64,000 nt of DNA, taken from positions 25,960-89,959 of the forward strand of contig NZ_JBHMIM010000026.1 of NCBI RefSeq assembly GCF_048060115.1, in the 5' to 3' direction. Positions 44,079-53,113 of this stretch are shown piece by piece. The notes below the pieces were generated by a model, which saw only the letters and a list, made by a program, of their open reading frames with translations, ran no database searches and had not been told where the DNA came from. Each line of letters begins with the position of its first letter. Within the stretch, counting starts at the first letter, position 1. A program made the translations under genes and the position numbers. This DNA comes from Micromonospora_E sp048060115 (GTDB taxonomy: Bacteria; Actinomycetota; Actinomycetes; Mycobacteriales; Micromonosporaceae).

Positions 44079-44416
44079 CCCCCCGCCCGGCCGGCTGCGG
44101 TACCCGGCGCGGGCCAACCCGGTCAGCACGCCGAACCGCTCGATCGCCGCCAGCCACCAGTGGTACGGCATCGGATTGCGCCGGTGTGGCCGTGGTTGGC
44201 CGAGGTGACCGCTCGCACCGCTGTCGCGGGGTCCGTCCGCGTCGCCCTCGGCTGCGGCCAGCCGGCTCAGATACTCGCCCTGAAACCGGGTAAGAATGGT
44301 GGCGGCGACCGGGGAAGAACAGATGGCGGGCCAGGTGAGGTTGACAGCCCACGGCCGCCGCGGCCGGCCCAGCAGGAGGGTCGCGCAGCCGACCCGGACG
44401 CAGGAGGGGACGAACG
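44079..44416. other. Gap without a recognised gene
   Basis: About 338 bases between the acetyltransferase and DinB genes. On the minus strand a short open stretch reads MPYHWWLAAIERFGVLTGLA from about 44170, but no ribosome site or relative is evident. I see no RNA gene. The last 20 bases carry the AGGAGGGG ribosome site for the following GTG. Confidence 0.4.
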
Positions 44417-44929
44417 GTGGATGCGAGCGCACTGCTGGTGGAGACCTTCGACCGACTACCGGACCTGGTACGCGAGGCGGTGGACGGGCTGAGCCCGCAG
44501 CAGCTGTGCTGGTCACCGGCGCCCGGCACGAACCCGATCGCCTGGTTGGTCTGGCATCTCACCCGGGTACAGGACGATCACCTGGCTGAGGTGCTCGGCG
44601 AGCCGCAGATCTGGGCCGGTGGCGACTGGGCGCAGCGGTTCGGCCTGGCGGCGGACCCGGCCGACACCGGCTACGGGCACACCGCCGAGCAGGTGGCGGC
44701 GGTCGCGCCGCAGGACGCGGCGGTGCTGGTCGACTACCACGTCGCGGTCGCCGAGCGTACCCGTGGATTCCTCAGCAGGCTGACCGACGCGGACCTGGAC
44801 CGGATCGTCGACGAGCGGTGGGATCCGCCGGTGACTCTCGGCGTACGGTTGGTCAGCGTGGCCAACGACGACCTGCAACACGTCGGCCAGGCTGCCTACC
44901 TGCGCGGGCTGCTCACCGCCCAGGGCTGA
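44417..44929 (+). CDS. DinB-family mycothiol-dependent transferase-like protein (DUF664)
   Basis: A 170-residue four-helix-bundle protein. Seen: VREAVDGLSPQQLCWSPAPG, NPIAWLVWHLTRVQDDHLAE with a metal-binding His of the DinB fold, and RLVSVANDDLQHVGQAAYLR with the second and third metal ligands. This pattern is typical of the actinomycete DUF664/mycothiol transferase group, which conjugates electrophiles to mycothiol or isomerises such conjugates. GTG at 44417 follows AGGAGGGGACGAACG. It stands alone. Substrate not predictable. Confidence 0.85.
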   Translation: MDASALLVETFDRLPDLVREAVDGLSPQQLCWSPAPGTNPIAWLVWHLTRVQDDHLAEVLGEPQIWAGGDWAQRFGLAADPADTGYGHTAEQVAAVAPQDAAVLVDYHVAVAERTRGFLSRLTDADLDRIVDERWDPPVTLGVRLVSVANDDLQHVGQAAYLRGLLTAQG

Positions 44930-44972
44930 CCGCTACTGGTCCCGGCTGGGCCGCTACTGGCCGCCGGCTGGG
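44930..44972. repeat. Two imperfect 21/22-base tandem copies after the DinB gene
   Basis: CCGCTACTGG-TCC-CGGCTGGG (44930-44950 region) is followed by CCGCTACTGG-CCGC-CGGCTGGG (44951-44972). The copies start within the last bases of the stop codon region. Confidence 0.6.
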
Positions 44973-45075
44973 CTGTGCGACGGCCGCCGCTGGCGCCGTT
45001 GACACGATGTGCCAATCCCGGCATTCTGTGCCAGCCGGCCTGTCCGGCCACCCCCCGCGCAGAGGAGCCCCCCTC

Positions 45076-45729
45076 ATGTCCGTACCCGCGTCCGAGACCG
45101 CCACCACGCCGCAGCCCGGTCCGGTGGATGCGGGCCGGCTACGCGGCGACCTCGGCACCTTCGCCCGCGAGTTCCTCCGCTCGCCCGCCCGCATCGGGGC
45201 GGTCGCCCCGAGTTCCCGGCGGCTCGCCGAGGCGCTCACCGCACCGCTACCGGAGCGCGGTGAGCCGGTGGTCGTCGAGCTCGGACCGGGCACCGGGTCC
45301 TGCACCGGAATGATCCAGAACCGGCTCGCCGGTCGGGGCCGGCACCTGGCGGTCGAGCTGAGCCCGACCCTCGCCGACCTGCTCACCGCTCGGCACCCGA
45401 AGGTCGAGGTGATCACCGGCAACGCCACCGAGTGCCAGTCGTTGATCGCAGAGCGCGGAGTGACCGCCGCGGACGTCGTGGTCAGTGGCCTGCCCTGGGC
45501 GTCGTTCCCCCGCGACCTGCAGCTGTCCGCGCTCGACGCGGTCTGCGAGGTGCTGGCACCGGGCGGCGCGTTCACCACGTTCGCGTACGTGTTCGCCGCG
45601 CAGACCCCGCCGGCCCGCCGGTTCCGGCAGTTGCTGCGGGAACGGTTCGAAGAGGTGGTGATGGGGCGTACGGTGCTGGCCAACCTGCCACCCGCGTTCG
45701 TCTACTACGCCCGCCGGCCGCGCACCTGA
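45076..45729 (+). CDS. Class I SAM-dependent methyltransferase (phospholipid N-methyltransferase-like)
   Basis: A 217-residue methyltransferase. Seen: LGTFAREFLRSPARIGAVAP at the N-terminus, the SAM motif VVVELGPGTGSCTGMIQNRL, HLAVELSPTLADLLTARHPK, a VVSGLPWASFP catalytic-loop analogue of the rRNA-dimethylase group, and GGAFTTFAYVF. The set fits COG3963-type phospholipid N-methyltransferases. AGAGGAG precedes ATG 45076. Cytoplasmic, possibly acting at the membrane. Substrate is inferred only from family. Confidence 0.82.
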   Translation: MSVPASETATTPQPGPVDAGRLRGDLGTFAREFLRSPARIGAVAPSSRRLAEALTAPLPERGEPVVVELGPGTGSCTGMIQNRLAGRGRHLAVELSPTLADLLTARHPKVEVITGNATECQSLIAERGVTAADVVVSGLPWASFPRDLQLSALDAVCEVLAPGGAFTTFAYVFAAQTPPARRFRQLLRERFEEVVMGRTVLANLPPAFVYYARRPRT

Positions 45730-45799
45730 CCCCCAACGCACCCCTGACCCCGCTGTGCGCCTGACCCCGCCGTGCCCGGCCCGGTGGCCGCTGGCGGGA

Positions 45800-46474
45800 T
45801 CAGCCGGCCTCGGCGAACCGCTCCACGTCGTTGATCCGGCCGATCACCAGAACGAGGTCGCCGTACATCAGCACCGTGTCCGGTGTCGCGTAGGTGAACC
45901 GGGCCTTCGCTCCGTGCGCCTCGCTCTTCACCGCCACCACGGTCACCCCGTACCGGGACCGCACCCGCGACTCGCGCAACGGCACGCTCACCGCGTCCTG
46001 CGGCGGGGTCGTCTTGACCATCGCGAAGTCCCGGTCCACCTCGACGTAGTCGAGCAGCCGCCCGCTGAGCAGATGGGCGACCCGCTCCCCCATGTCGTGC
46101 TCGGGCAGGATCACGTGGTGGGCACCGATCCGTTCCAGGATCCGGCCATGCTGGCGGCTGATCGCCTTGGCCCAGATGTCGGCCACCCCCAGCTCGGACA
46201 GCAGCGACGTGGCCAGGATGCTCGCCTGGATGTCGGTGCCGATGCCGACCACCGCTCGGTGGAAGTCGCCCACTCCGAGCTGGCGCAGCGCCTCCAGGTC
46301 GGTGGCGTCGGCGGTGGCCAGGTGCGGCAGTTGGCCGCTGAGGCTCTGCGTGGTCCGGGCGTCGCCGTCGATGCCGAGCACCTCGGTGCCCCGGCTGGCC
46401 AGCTCGACGGCCAGCGCCCCGCCGAACCTACCCAGCCCGATCACCACGACCGGCTCGTTGCGTGACTCAGCCAA
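45800..46474 (-). CDS. TrkA/KtrA-type potassium uptake regulatory subunit
   Basis: A 224-residue RCK protein. Residues 8-130 form the NAD(H)-binding RCK-N domain (VVIGLGRFGGALAVELASRG, GLGRFG at 13-18; VGIGTDIQASILATSLLSEL). Residues 140-222 form the RCK-C (TrkA_C) domain (VPLRESRVRSRYGVTVVAVK). Such proteins gate the TrkH/KtrB pore in response to nucleotides. The start overlaps the end of the pore gene by eight bases, so both are made together. Confidence 0.93.
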   Translation of the reverse strand: MAESRNEPVVVIGLGRFGGALAVELASRGTEVLGIDGDARTTQSLSGQLPHLATADATDLEALRQLGVGDFHRAVVGIGTDIQASILATSLLSELGVADIWAKAISRQHGRILERIGAHHVILPEHDMGERVAHLLSGRLLDYVEVDRDFAMVKTTPPQDAVSVPLRESRVRSRYGVTVVAVKSEAHGAKARFTYATPDTVLMYGDLVLVIGRINDVERFAEAG

Positions 46475-47810
46475 CGATGATCCTTTCCTCCGGGAGCTCG
46501 TAGCGCCGGCTCCGCTCGCGCAACGCCAGCGCCGACGCGACCGTCAACGGCCCGATCCGCCCCATGAACATCAACACGATCAGCAGTACGTCCGCCGCAG
46601 GCGGCAGCCCGGCGGTGATGCCAGTCGACAGACCCACCGTGGCGAACGCGGAAATCACCTCGAACAGCACCTGGTCGAGGGTGTAGCGGGTCATCGCCAG
46701 CAGGGCGAACGTCGCCACCGCCACCGCGCCCAACGCCAACAGCAGCAACGCGAGCGCCTGTCGCTGGTTGGTTTCCGGCACCCGCCGCGACCCTACGTTG
46801 ACCTTGGTTTCGCCGCGCATCTCGGCCCACAGCACGAACGCCAGCAGACCGACCGTGGTCACCTTCACCCCGCCGGCGGTGCCCGCGCTGCCACCGCCGA
46901 TGAACATCAGGACGTCGCTGAGCAGCAGGCTCTCCGGCCGCAACCCGGCGATGTCGATGCTGTTGAAGCCGGCGGTGCGGGTCATCACCGAGGCGAAGAA
47001 GCCGGCGAGCAGCTTCTGCGGGGCGTCGAGCGGCCCGAGGGTCGCCGGATTACGGAGCTCCACCAGGGTGAACACGATCGTGCCGAGCACCAGCAGGCTC
47101 ACCGTCAACACCATGGTGATCCGGGTCAGCACCGACCAGGACCGGGGCCGACGCCAGGAGCGCAGCAACTCGAACACCACCGGGAATCCGAGCCCACCGA
47201 CGATCACCGCGACCGCGATGGTGACCATGACCCACGGATCGGCAACGAACCCCATCAGACTGTCCGCGTACAGGGCGAAGCCGGCGTTGTTGAACGCCGA
47301 CACCGCGTGGAACACCCCGTGGTAGGCGGCCCGGCCCCACGGATAGTCGTAGCCGAGCGCGAACCGGACCGTCAGCACCACCGCCACCACCGATTCGACC
47401 GCCAGGCTGAACAGCACGATGTTGCGCACCACCCGGCGGACGTCGCGCAGGCTGAGCGTCTTCGTCTCCGCCTGAGCGAGGAACCGGGCCCGCAGGCCGA
47501 GCCGGCGGGACAACAGCACGGTCAGCAGGGTGGCCAGCGTCATGATCCCCAGACCACCGATCTGGATCAGGGTCAGGATCACCAGCTGGCCGAACGGCGA
47601 CCAGTAGCCGGCGGTGTCGACCACCACCAGTCCGGTCACGCAGACCGCCGAGGTCGCGGTGAACAGGGCGTCGATCAACGGCGGCGGGTCCCCGGCCCGG
47701 GTCGCCACCGGCAGCATCAGCAGGGCCGTCCCGATCAGTACGGTGGCGGCGAACCCACCGGCGATGACCTGCGCCGGGTGTTGGAACCGGTCGGCGCCAC
47801 GGCGCCACAT
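46467..47810 (-). CDS. TrkH/KtrB-type potassium transporter pore subunit
   Basis: A 447-residue membrane protein with four M1-P-M2 repeats. Seen: DALFTATSAVCVTGLVVVDT as the first pore loop (CVTG), HAVSAFNNAGFALYADSL as the second, SVMTRTAGFNSIDIAGL as the third, and EVISAFATVGLSTGITAGLP as the fourth, each with the selectivity-filter glycine. The ATG at 47810 is preferred; the open frame to 47915 would overlap the divergent channel gene. With the overlapping RCK gene it forms a complete potassium uptake system. Confidence 0.93.
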   Translation of the reverse strand: MWRRGADRFQHPAQVIAGGFAATVLIGTALLMLPVATRAGDPPPLIDALFTATSAVCVTGLVVVDTAGYWSPFGQLVILTLIQIGGLGIMTLATLLTVLLSRRLGLRARFLAQAETKTLSLRDVRRVVRNIVLFSLAVESVVAVVLTVRFALGYDYPWGRAAYHGVFHAVSAFNNAGFALYADSLMGFVADPWVMVTIAVAVIVGGLGFPVVFELLRSWRRPRSWSVLTRITMVLTVSLLVLGTIVFTLVELRNPATLGPLDAPQKLLAGFFASVMTRTAGFNSIDIAGLRPESLLLSDVLMFIGGGSAGTAGGVKVTTVGLLAFVLWAEMRGETKVNVGSRRVPETNQRQALALLLLALGAVAVATFALLAMTRYTLDQVLFEVISAFATVGLSTGITAGLPPAADVLLIVLMFMGRIGPLTVASALALRERSRRYELPEERIIVG

Positions 47811-47880
47811 CGGCCGCCGCCACCGGTGCCGCCGCTGGCCCGTTGCCGGCCTGTTGCGGGCATCAGGCAACCTGTCTGGC

Positions 47881-48729
47881 ATGTCTCTCCAGGATCCGGG
47901 TCCAGCCCTTCGCAACGAGGAACAGCTCCGCCGGTGGGAGCGCCGGACGGCTGCCGGGCTGACCGTACTCGCGGTGGCGTTCCTCGTCGTCTACGCCGCG
48001 CCCATTCTGTACCCGCAGCTGCCGCCACGATGGCGCGCTGTGTGTGTCGCTGCCAACATCGCGATCTGGCTGATCTTCTGGGTCGACTACGCCGTACGAC
48101 TGTGGCTGGCGGCCGACCGGCGCGGCTTCGTCCGCGGTCACCTGTTCGACCTGGTGGTGCTGCTGTTGCCGGTGCTGCGGCCGTTGCAGATGCTGCGGCT
48201 GGTCACCGCGGTGCTCACGTTGACCCGGCGGACCGAGGTCTGGGCCCGCGGCCGGCTCGCGCTGTACGTCGGATCCACCACATTGCTGCTGGTGATCGTC
48301 TCGGCGCTGGCGGTGCTGGACGCTGAACGGCGTCATCCGGACGGGGCGATCAACACCTACCCGGACGCACTGTGGTGGTCAGTGGTCACCATCACCACCG
48401 TCGGCTACGGTGACTACTACCCGGTCACGACGACCGGCCGGTTCGTCGCCCTCGCGCTCATGATCGGCGGGATCGGCCTGATCGGTTTCGTCACCGGCTC
48501 GCTGGCGAGCTGGATCGTGGAACGGATCTCCAACACGGCGGGGAAGTCGGACACCGACGCGGCGCCCGCCACCCGGCGCGATGTCGCCGCTCTCACCGCC
48601 GAACTGGCCGCGCTGCGGGCCGAGGTCACCGCGCTGCGCGGCAATCTCGATGCCGCCGTACAGCCAGCTGACGACGCCGACCACACCGCAGGCCCGCCCA
48701 CCCCTGTGCCACGAACCGCTGGCGATTGA
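47881..48729 (+). CDS. Voltage-gated-type potassium channel
   Basis: A 282-residue ion channel. Seen: helices S1-S4 (residues about 25-140; the S4-like LQMLRLVTAVLTLTRRTEVW carries Arg residues), S5, the pore loop with filter TVGYGD (residues 173-178), S6, and a C-terminal coiled coil (AALTAELAALRAEVTALRGN). ATG at 47881 starts the protein; the frame is open upstream over the divergent ktrB-like gene and is ignored there. It stands head to head with the uptake pair, so influx and efflux of potassium may be jointly controlled. Confidence 0.93.
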   Translation: MSLQDPGPALRNEEQLRRWERRTAAGLTVLAVAFLVVYAAPILYPQLPPRWRAVCVAANIAIWLIFWVDYAVRLWLAADRRGFVRGHLFDLVVLLLPVLRPLQMLRLVTAVLTLTRRTEVWARGRLALYVGSTTLLLVIVSALAVLDAERRHPDGAINTYPDALWWSVVTITTVGYGDYYPVTTTGRFVALALMIGGIGLIGFVTGSLASWIVERISNTAGKSDTDAAPATRRDVAALTAELAALRAEVTALRGNLDAAVQPADDADHTAGPPTPVPRTAGD

Positions 48730-48806
48730 GTGCCGCGATGTCTACCGAACTCGCCCGACCAGACAACCGCAGTGAACATCCGAGCGCACGAGAGACTCCA
48801 CTCTGG

Positions 48807-49697
48807 TCACGACCCCCGCAGGGTCGGCAGGACCTCGGTGGCGACCTCGACCAGCACCCGCTCGTCACCGGCGTACCAACTGCTCCGGCGCGGCCAGTGG
48901 GTGATCACGTCGGTGAAGCCGAGGCCAGCGGCCCGCTCGACCGCGTCGACGAAGAAGCTGGCGCTGGACAGCGAGAAGACCGGCGCGGAGTCCAACGACA
49001 GGTACCGGCGTAGGCTGGCCGGATCCCGGCCGGCCTTCTCCATCGCCGCCGTGCACCCCTCGGCCAGCCCGGCCACCGACGCCCACCAGGACTCCAGGTC
49101 GTCGAAGGCGGTGCCGGTGGTGACCCAGCCGGCACCGAAGCGGGCGACCAGCGCCAGCGAGCGCGGCCCGTTGGCCGCCAGCACGAACGGCACGCGTGGC
49201 TGCTGCCGACAGCCGGGGGTGCTCCGGGCGTCGACCGCCTGGTAGTAGCGGCCCTGCCAGGTGACCTGATCCTGACGCAGCAACAGGTCGAGCAGCTCGA
49301 CGAACTCCGCGTAACGGTCGGCGCGCGCCCGTGGTGGCAGCGGGTCGGCACCGAGGACCGTGGCGTCGAAACCGAGCCCGCCGGCACCGACGCCGAGCAG
49401 GACCCGGCCGGCGGAGATGTCGTCCAGCGCGGTGATCTCCCGGGCGAAGTGCACCGGGTGCCGGAAGTTCGGCGAGGCGACCAGCGTGCCCAGCGGGATC
49501 CGCGAGGTGACGGTGGCGGCGGCGGTCAGCGTCGGCACCGCATCGAACCACGGTCCGTCGACCAGGTCGCGCCAGCCGAGATGGTCGTACGTCCAGGCGT
49601 GGTCGAAACCCCATTCCTCGACCTGACGCCACCGGTCCGACAGCACCGACCAGGACTCGTCCGGCAGCACCACTATCCCGACCCGCACGCCACCCAC
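48807..49697 (-). CDS. LLM-class (luciferase-like) F420-dependent oxidoreductase
   Basis: A 296-residue TIM-barrel enzyme. Seen: VRVGIVVLPDESWSVLSDRW, WGFDHAWTYDHLGWRD, SRIPLGTLVASPNFRHPVHF, ALDDISAGRVLLGVGAGGLG, and PFVLAANGPRSLALVARFGA. These strands are those of F420-dependent LLM oxidoreductases of actinomycetes rather than of bacterial luciferase. GTG at 49697 or 49688 may start. Substrate unknown. It stands alone between the channel gene and the glycosidase operon. Confidence 0.9.
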   Translation of the reverse strand: MGGVRVGIVVLPDESWSVLSDRWRQVEEWGFDHAWTYDHLGWRDLVDGPWFDAVPTLTAAATVTSRIPLGTLVASPNFRHPVHFAREITALDDISAGRVLLGVGAGGLGFDATVLGADPLPPRARADRYAEFVELLDLLLRQDQVTWQGRYYQAVDARSTPGCRQQPRVPFVLAANGPRSLALVARFGAGWVTTGTAFDDLESWWASVAGLAEGCTAAMEKAGRDPASLRRYLSLDSAPVFSLSSASFFVDAVERAAGLGFTDVITHWPRRSSWYAGDERVLVEVATEVLPTLRGS

Positions 49698-49727
49698 CCT
49701 ACTCGCCTGCGTCCGGGAGCGAACGGA

Positions 49728-51797
49728 TCAGGCGGGTTGGCGTTGCTTGCGGTGGATGTCCATCCGGCCCCGGCCGAAGGCGTCGATGTGCCCCCAGCGT
49801 CCCGGAATGTCCAGCAACTCGATCCGACCCATGCTGATCGGCAGCGCCGGGTCGACCACCAGATGCTCGCCCTGCGGTTCCATCCCGAGCAGGGTCCGCA
49901 GCAACAGCAGCGTCGCCCCGGTCGACCAGGCCTGCGGGCTACAGGAGGTCGGATACTCCACCGGATACTTGGTCAACGCGCGGTCGTAGCCGCCGAACGC
50001 CTCCGGTAGCCGGCCGTTGAAGTACTGCGCGGCGTTGATGATCCCATCGGCGATCCGCGACGCCTCCTCGACGAACCCGTACCGGCGCAGACCCCAGGCG
50101 ATGAACGAGTTGTCGAACGGCCAGACCGTGCCGACGTGGTAGCCGATCGGGTTGAACCGCCCCTCCCCCTCCGCCAGGGTCCGGACCCCCCAGCCGGAGA
50201 ACATCCGTGGGCTGAGCAGGTGCTTGGCCACCTTCTTCGCCTTGCTGGCGTCGACGATGCCGCTCCACAGCAGATGGCCGATGTTGGACGACAACGCGTC
50301 GACCTGGCCGCCCTCCGGGTCGAGGGCGATCGCGTAGTACTCGCCGTCGGCGACCCAGAAATCCCGGTTGAACCGGTGCTTCAGGTCGGCCGCCTGACGT
50401 TCCAGTTGGTCGGCGAACTCCGGGTCCTTCCAGATCTCGCGGGCGAGCCGGGCACCGCGCATCTTCGCGTCGTAGGCGTACCCCTGCAGCTCACAGGTGG
50501 CCCGGGGGAAGCCGGGCAGCCGGCCGTCGCGATAGCAGATCGAGTCCCAGGAGTCCTTCCAGCACTGGTTCTCCAGACCGGTATCCTTGTTGCGCCGCTC
50601 ATACCAGACGTAGCCGTTGCCGAGCAGGTCCGCGTAGGTGTCGATCCAGTCCAACGCCCGCCGGGCCTCCTGCTCCAGCCCCCGGACCAGCTTCGCGTCC
50701 CCGGTCCACCGCTCGTACTCGTCGAGCAGGACCACGAACAACGGCGTCGAGTCGGCGGCACCGAAGTACGGGGTGTGCGGCTGTTCCTCGAACGCCGACG
50801 ACTCGCCGTACCGGATCTCGTGCAGGATCTTGCCCGGCTCCTCGTCCCGGAAGTCGTCGAGTTTGCTGCCCTGCAGCCCACCGAGCAGCTGCAGCGTCGC
50901 CGAGGCCAGCTCGGGGGCGAACGGCAACGCCTGCAGGCTGGTGAAGATGCTGTCCCGGCCGAACATGGTGGCGAACCACGGCACACCGGCCGCCGGCACC
51001 GACTGGCCGCCCAACGACAACGGCGTGTAGCGCAGCGCGGCCAGGTCGACCAGGCTCCGCTTGTACGTCGACGCCAGCGGCTCGCAGTCGCAGGCCAGCC
51101 GGGGCGCCCGGGCGACCCACTCCTCCAGGTCCCGGCGCATCTCCGGCTTCGGCCGGTCGAAGTGCTGGCCGAGCAGGCTCTCCCGCACGTCGCGGCCGTC
51201 GGGACCGATCGCGGTGGTCTTCACCTTGAGGTGGGTGACCCACTGGCCGTGCGGTTCGATGGTGATCTGGAAGCTCAACCCGTGCTCGTCGAAGATCGCC
51301 GACTCGCTGCTGGAGATGATCGTCTCCCGGTGGAAGGTCTCCCGCTGGTAGCCCAGCCGCAGGCAGTCCTGGTCGACGTGGGCGTAGTGCTTACCGACCT
51401 TGTTGCGGACGTCCTTGATCTCGAACAGGTCGGCGAAGTCGCTGCCCGCCTCCAGCCGTACGGTGAGCTCCATCGGCTCCTGGGCGTGGTTGAGGATGGT
51501 GAGTTCCTCGTCGAAACTGCCGCCCACCCAACGCTGGCGGATCACCGACATCTCGGCGTCGACGTAGTGTGTCGGCTCGCCGGGCACCAGGAAGAACCGC
51601 GCCTCGAAGTACTGCAGGTCGTCGACCGACAACGAGCTCAGCCGTTCCCCGTTGATGGTCAGCTGCCACTTCGACAGGAACCGGGTGTCGAAGGAGAACA
51701 GCCCGGTCGGCGCGGCCGGCGAGGCGTCGATGTCGCCCTGGCTGTCGCTGACCACGAAGGTGTTGCCGTCCAGGATGCTGACCATTCCCTCGGTCAT
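49728..51797 (-). CDS. Glycogen-debranching-type amylo-alpha-1,6-glucosidase (GDE N-bis/GH-like)
   Basis: A 689-residue enzyme. The N-terminal beta-sandwich (residues 1-240) has the GDE_N_bis pattern (GNTFVVSDSQGDI, APTGLFSFDTRFLSKWQLTI). The C-terminal (alpha/alpha)6 barrel carries WFATMFGRDSIFTSLQALPF, EIRYGESSAFEEQPHTPYFG, WKDSWDSICYRDGRL and NIGHLLWSGIV, with conserved acidic residues of the amylo-1,6-glucosidase/MGH1-like group. It probably acts on a glycogen-like or trehalose/sucrose-linked storage glucan. ATG at 51797 overlaps the stop of the SCP2 gene by four bases. Confidence 0.92.
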   Translation of the reverse strand: MTEGMVSILDGNTFVVSDSQGDIDASPAAPTGLFSFDTRFLSKWQLTINGERLSSLSVDDLQYFEARFFLVPGEPTHYVDAEMSVIRQRWVGGSFDEELTILNHAQEPMELTVRLEAGSDFADLFEIKDVRNKVGKHYAHVDQDCLRLGYQRETFHRETIISSSESAIFDEHGLSFQITIEPHGQWVTHLKVKTTAIGPDGRDVRESLLGQHFDRPKPEMRRDLEEWVARAPRLACDCEPLASTYKRSLVDLAALRYTPLSLGGQSVPAAGVPWFATMFGRDSIFTSLQALPFAPELASATLQLLGGLQGSKLDDFRDEEPGKILHEIRYGESSAFEEQPHTPYFGAADSTPLFVVLLDEYERWTGDAKLVRGLEQEARRALDWIDTYADLLGNGYVWYERRNKDTGLENQCWKDSWDSICYRDGRLPGFPRATCELQGYAYDAKMRGARLAREIWKDPEFADQLERQAADLKHRFNRDFWVADGEYYAIALDPEGGQVDALSSNIGHLLWSGIVDASKAKKVAKHLLSPRMFSGWGVRTLAEGEGRFNPIGYHVGTVWPFDNSFIAWGLRRYGFVEEASRIADGIINAAQYFNGRLPEAFGGYDRALTKYPVEYPTSCSPQAWSTGATLLLLRTLLGMEPQGEHLVVDPALPISMGRIELLDIPGRWGHIDAFGRGRMDIHRKQRQPA

Positions 51798-52225
51798 TTC
51801 TCCGTCCTCTCCCGTTTGGCGAACACGCGCGGATCGTGGGAACCGGGCGGGCCGGGCATCATCCGTTCGATCAGGATCAACAGCCGCAGGTCGCCGAGGA
51901 CCATGATCTGGGACCGCAGCATCGCCGCCATCGGGTTGACCTCGCCCCGGGCCATCGCCTCGAAGATCACCCCATCGGTACGCAGCACACAGTCGGCCTC
52001 GCGGTTCTCCCGGGTCAGCTCCGCCTTTCCGTTGTCCAAGGTCACGAACCAGTAGTCCACCCGCTCGTCGTCGGCCAGGTCGAACCGCACCGTGCCGGAG
52101 ATCTGGCGCAGCAACGGCGCGGTCTCCCGATGGCCGAACCGGTCGAAGAACTCCCGGGTCGCCGGCATCGGCTCGCCCGCCTGCGCTGTACGTCTGGCCT
52201 CGGCTGTCCGCGTCGTCTGCGGCAT
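51794..52225 (-). CDS. SCP2 sterol-binding domain protein
   Basis: A 143-residue protein with the SCP2/thiolase-lipid-carrier pattern: FFDRFGHRETAPLLRQISGT, VRFDLADDERVDYWFVTLDN, and DGVIFEAMARGEVNPMAAML. Its stop overlaps the start of the debranching-type glycosidase (ATGA), so the two are co-translated. That link between a lipid-binding fold and a glycosidase is recurrent in actinomycetes but not understood, as far as I know. Confidence 0.85.
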   Translation of the reverse strand: MPQTTRTAEARRTAQAGEPMPATREFFDRFGHRETAPLLRQISGTVRFDLADDERVDYWFVTLDNGKAELTRENREADCVLRTDGVIFEAMARGEVNPMAAMLRSQIMVLGDLRLLILIERMMPGPPGSHDPRVFAKRERTEK

Positions 52226-52326
52226 GCTCCGCTCCCTCCACCCATCACCCACCGGCAGAGTCGCGGTCGATCGGGTGGTCGGGCATCGCCCGTACCGGAT
52301 GAACCGGCCGCCCACCGTCTCGGGCC

Positions 52327-52989
52327 TCAGGCGTCGAAGATGCCGTACGCGGTCCAACCACGGTCGCGGAAGCCGGCCGCAGCGGCCACCTTCGCCGACG
52401 CGGTGTTGGTCGGCTCGTGCAGATAGGTGGGGACGGCCCCGGCGTCCAGCACCTGCCGCGCGGCCTGGGCCACCAGCCGGCTGGCCAGGCCACGGCCACG
52501 GGCCGCGGGAACGGTGCCGACCGAGATCTCCTGGCCGTGGGCGTCGTGGCGTTTGAGCCCGACACCGGCCAGGAACGCCCCGTCGGTGTCCCGGGCGACC
52601 AGCACCGGGCTGGTGAACCGCTGCAGCCACGGCGGCACCACGTCGTCGGTGGGGTCGATCCAGTCACCGACGTCCGGCAACGGAGTCGGCGCCAGGCAGT
52701 AGCGGAACACCGCCCGGTGCGCCCGCCAGCCGGCGTGGCCGACCGCCGCGGGCAGTTTGGCCAGCAGGTCGTTGACCGGCAGGTCGGTCAACGACCGGAC
52801 CGCCCCGACCTTGTCCGGCGGTACGGACAGCACCGCGCCACCCGGCGCGCCGACGCCGACCACCGGACACGGCCGACCGTCCCAGCCGGGGCGTACCCGC
52901 CGCTCCGAGCCGACCACCTGCAACGCCCGCCCCGCCGGCCACTGCCCCAGCCAGCTGACCAGGTGGTGATAGAGGCGTTTGTCCAGCAT
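52327..52989 (-). CDS. GNAT family N-acetyltransferase
   Basis: A 220-residue GNAT. The N-terminal half is a divergent helper domain. The C-terminal half has the acetyl-CoA motif ISVGTVPAARGRGLASRLVA and the closing TNTASAKVAAAAGFRDRGWT. AGGAGG precedes ATG 52989. It lies 100 bases upstream of the SCP2 gene and may be in its transcript. Acceptor unknown. Confidence 0.88.
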   Translation of the reverse strand: MLDKRLYHHLVSWLGQWPAGRALQVVGSERRVRPGWDGRPCPVVGVGAPGGAVLSVPPDKVGAVRSLTDLPVNDLLAKLPAAVGHAGWRAHRAVFRYCLAPTPLPDVGDWIDPTDDVVPPWLQRFTSPVLVARDTDGAFLAGVGLKRHDAHGQEISVGTVPAARGRGLASRLVAQAARQVLDAGAVPTYLHEPTNTASAKVAAAAGFRDRGWTAYGIFDA

Positions 52990-53113
52990 CGTGCCTCCTG
53001 ACCACGCCGCCGGCCCGCGCACCGCCGGCCGTCCCGTCGTACGGAGAAACCCGGCCCGCCAAGAAGGCTTCTCCTTGCCCTGCCGAGAGTATGCAACCTT
53101 TACGACAGTACGG

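Noticed and set aside
46092..48326. A 744-codon plus-strand frame over the potassium uptake genes
   Set aside because: His/Gln/Arg-rich shadow; the minus strand carries TrkH- and TrkA-type proteins with all motifs.
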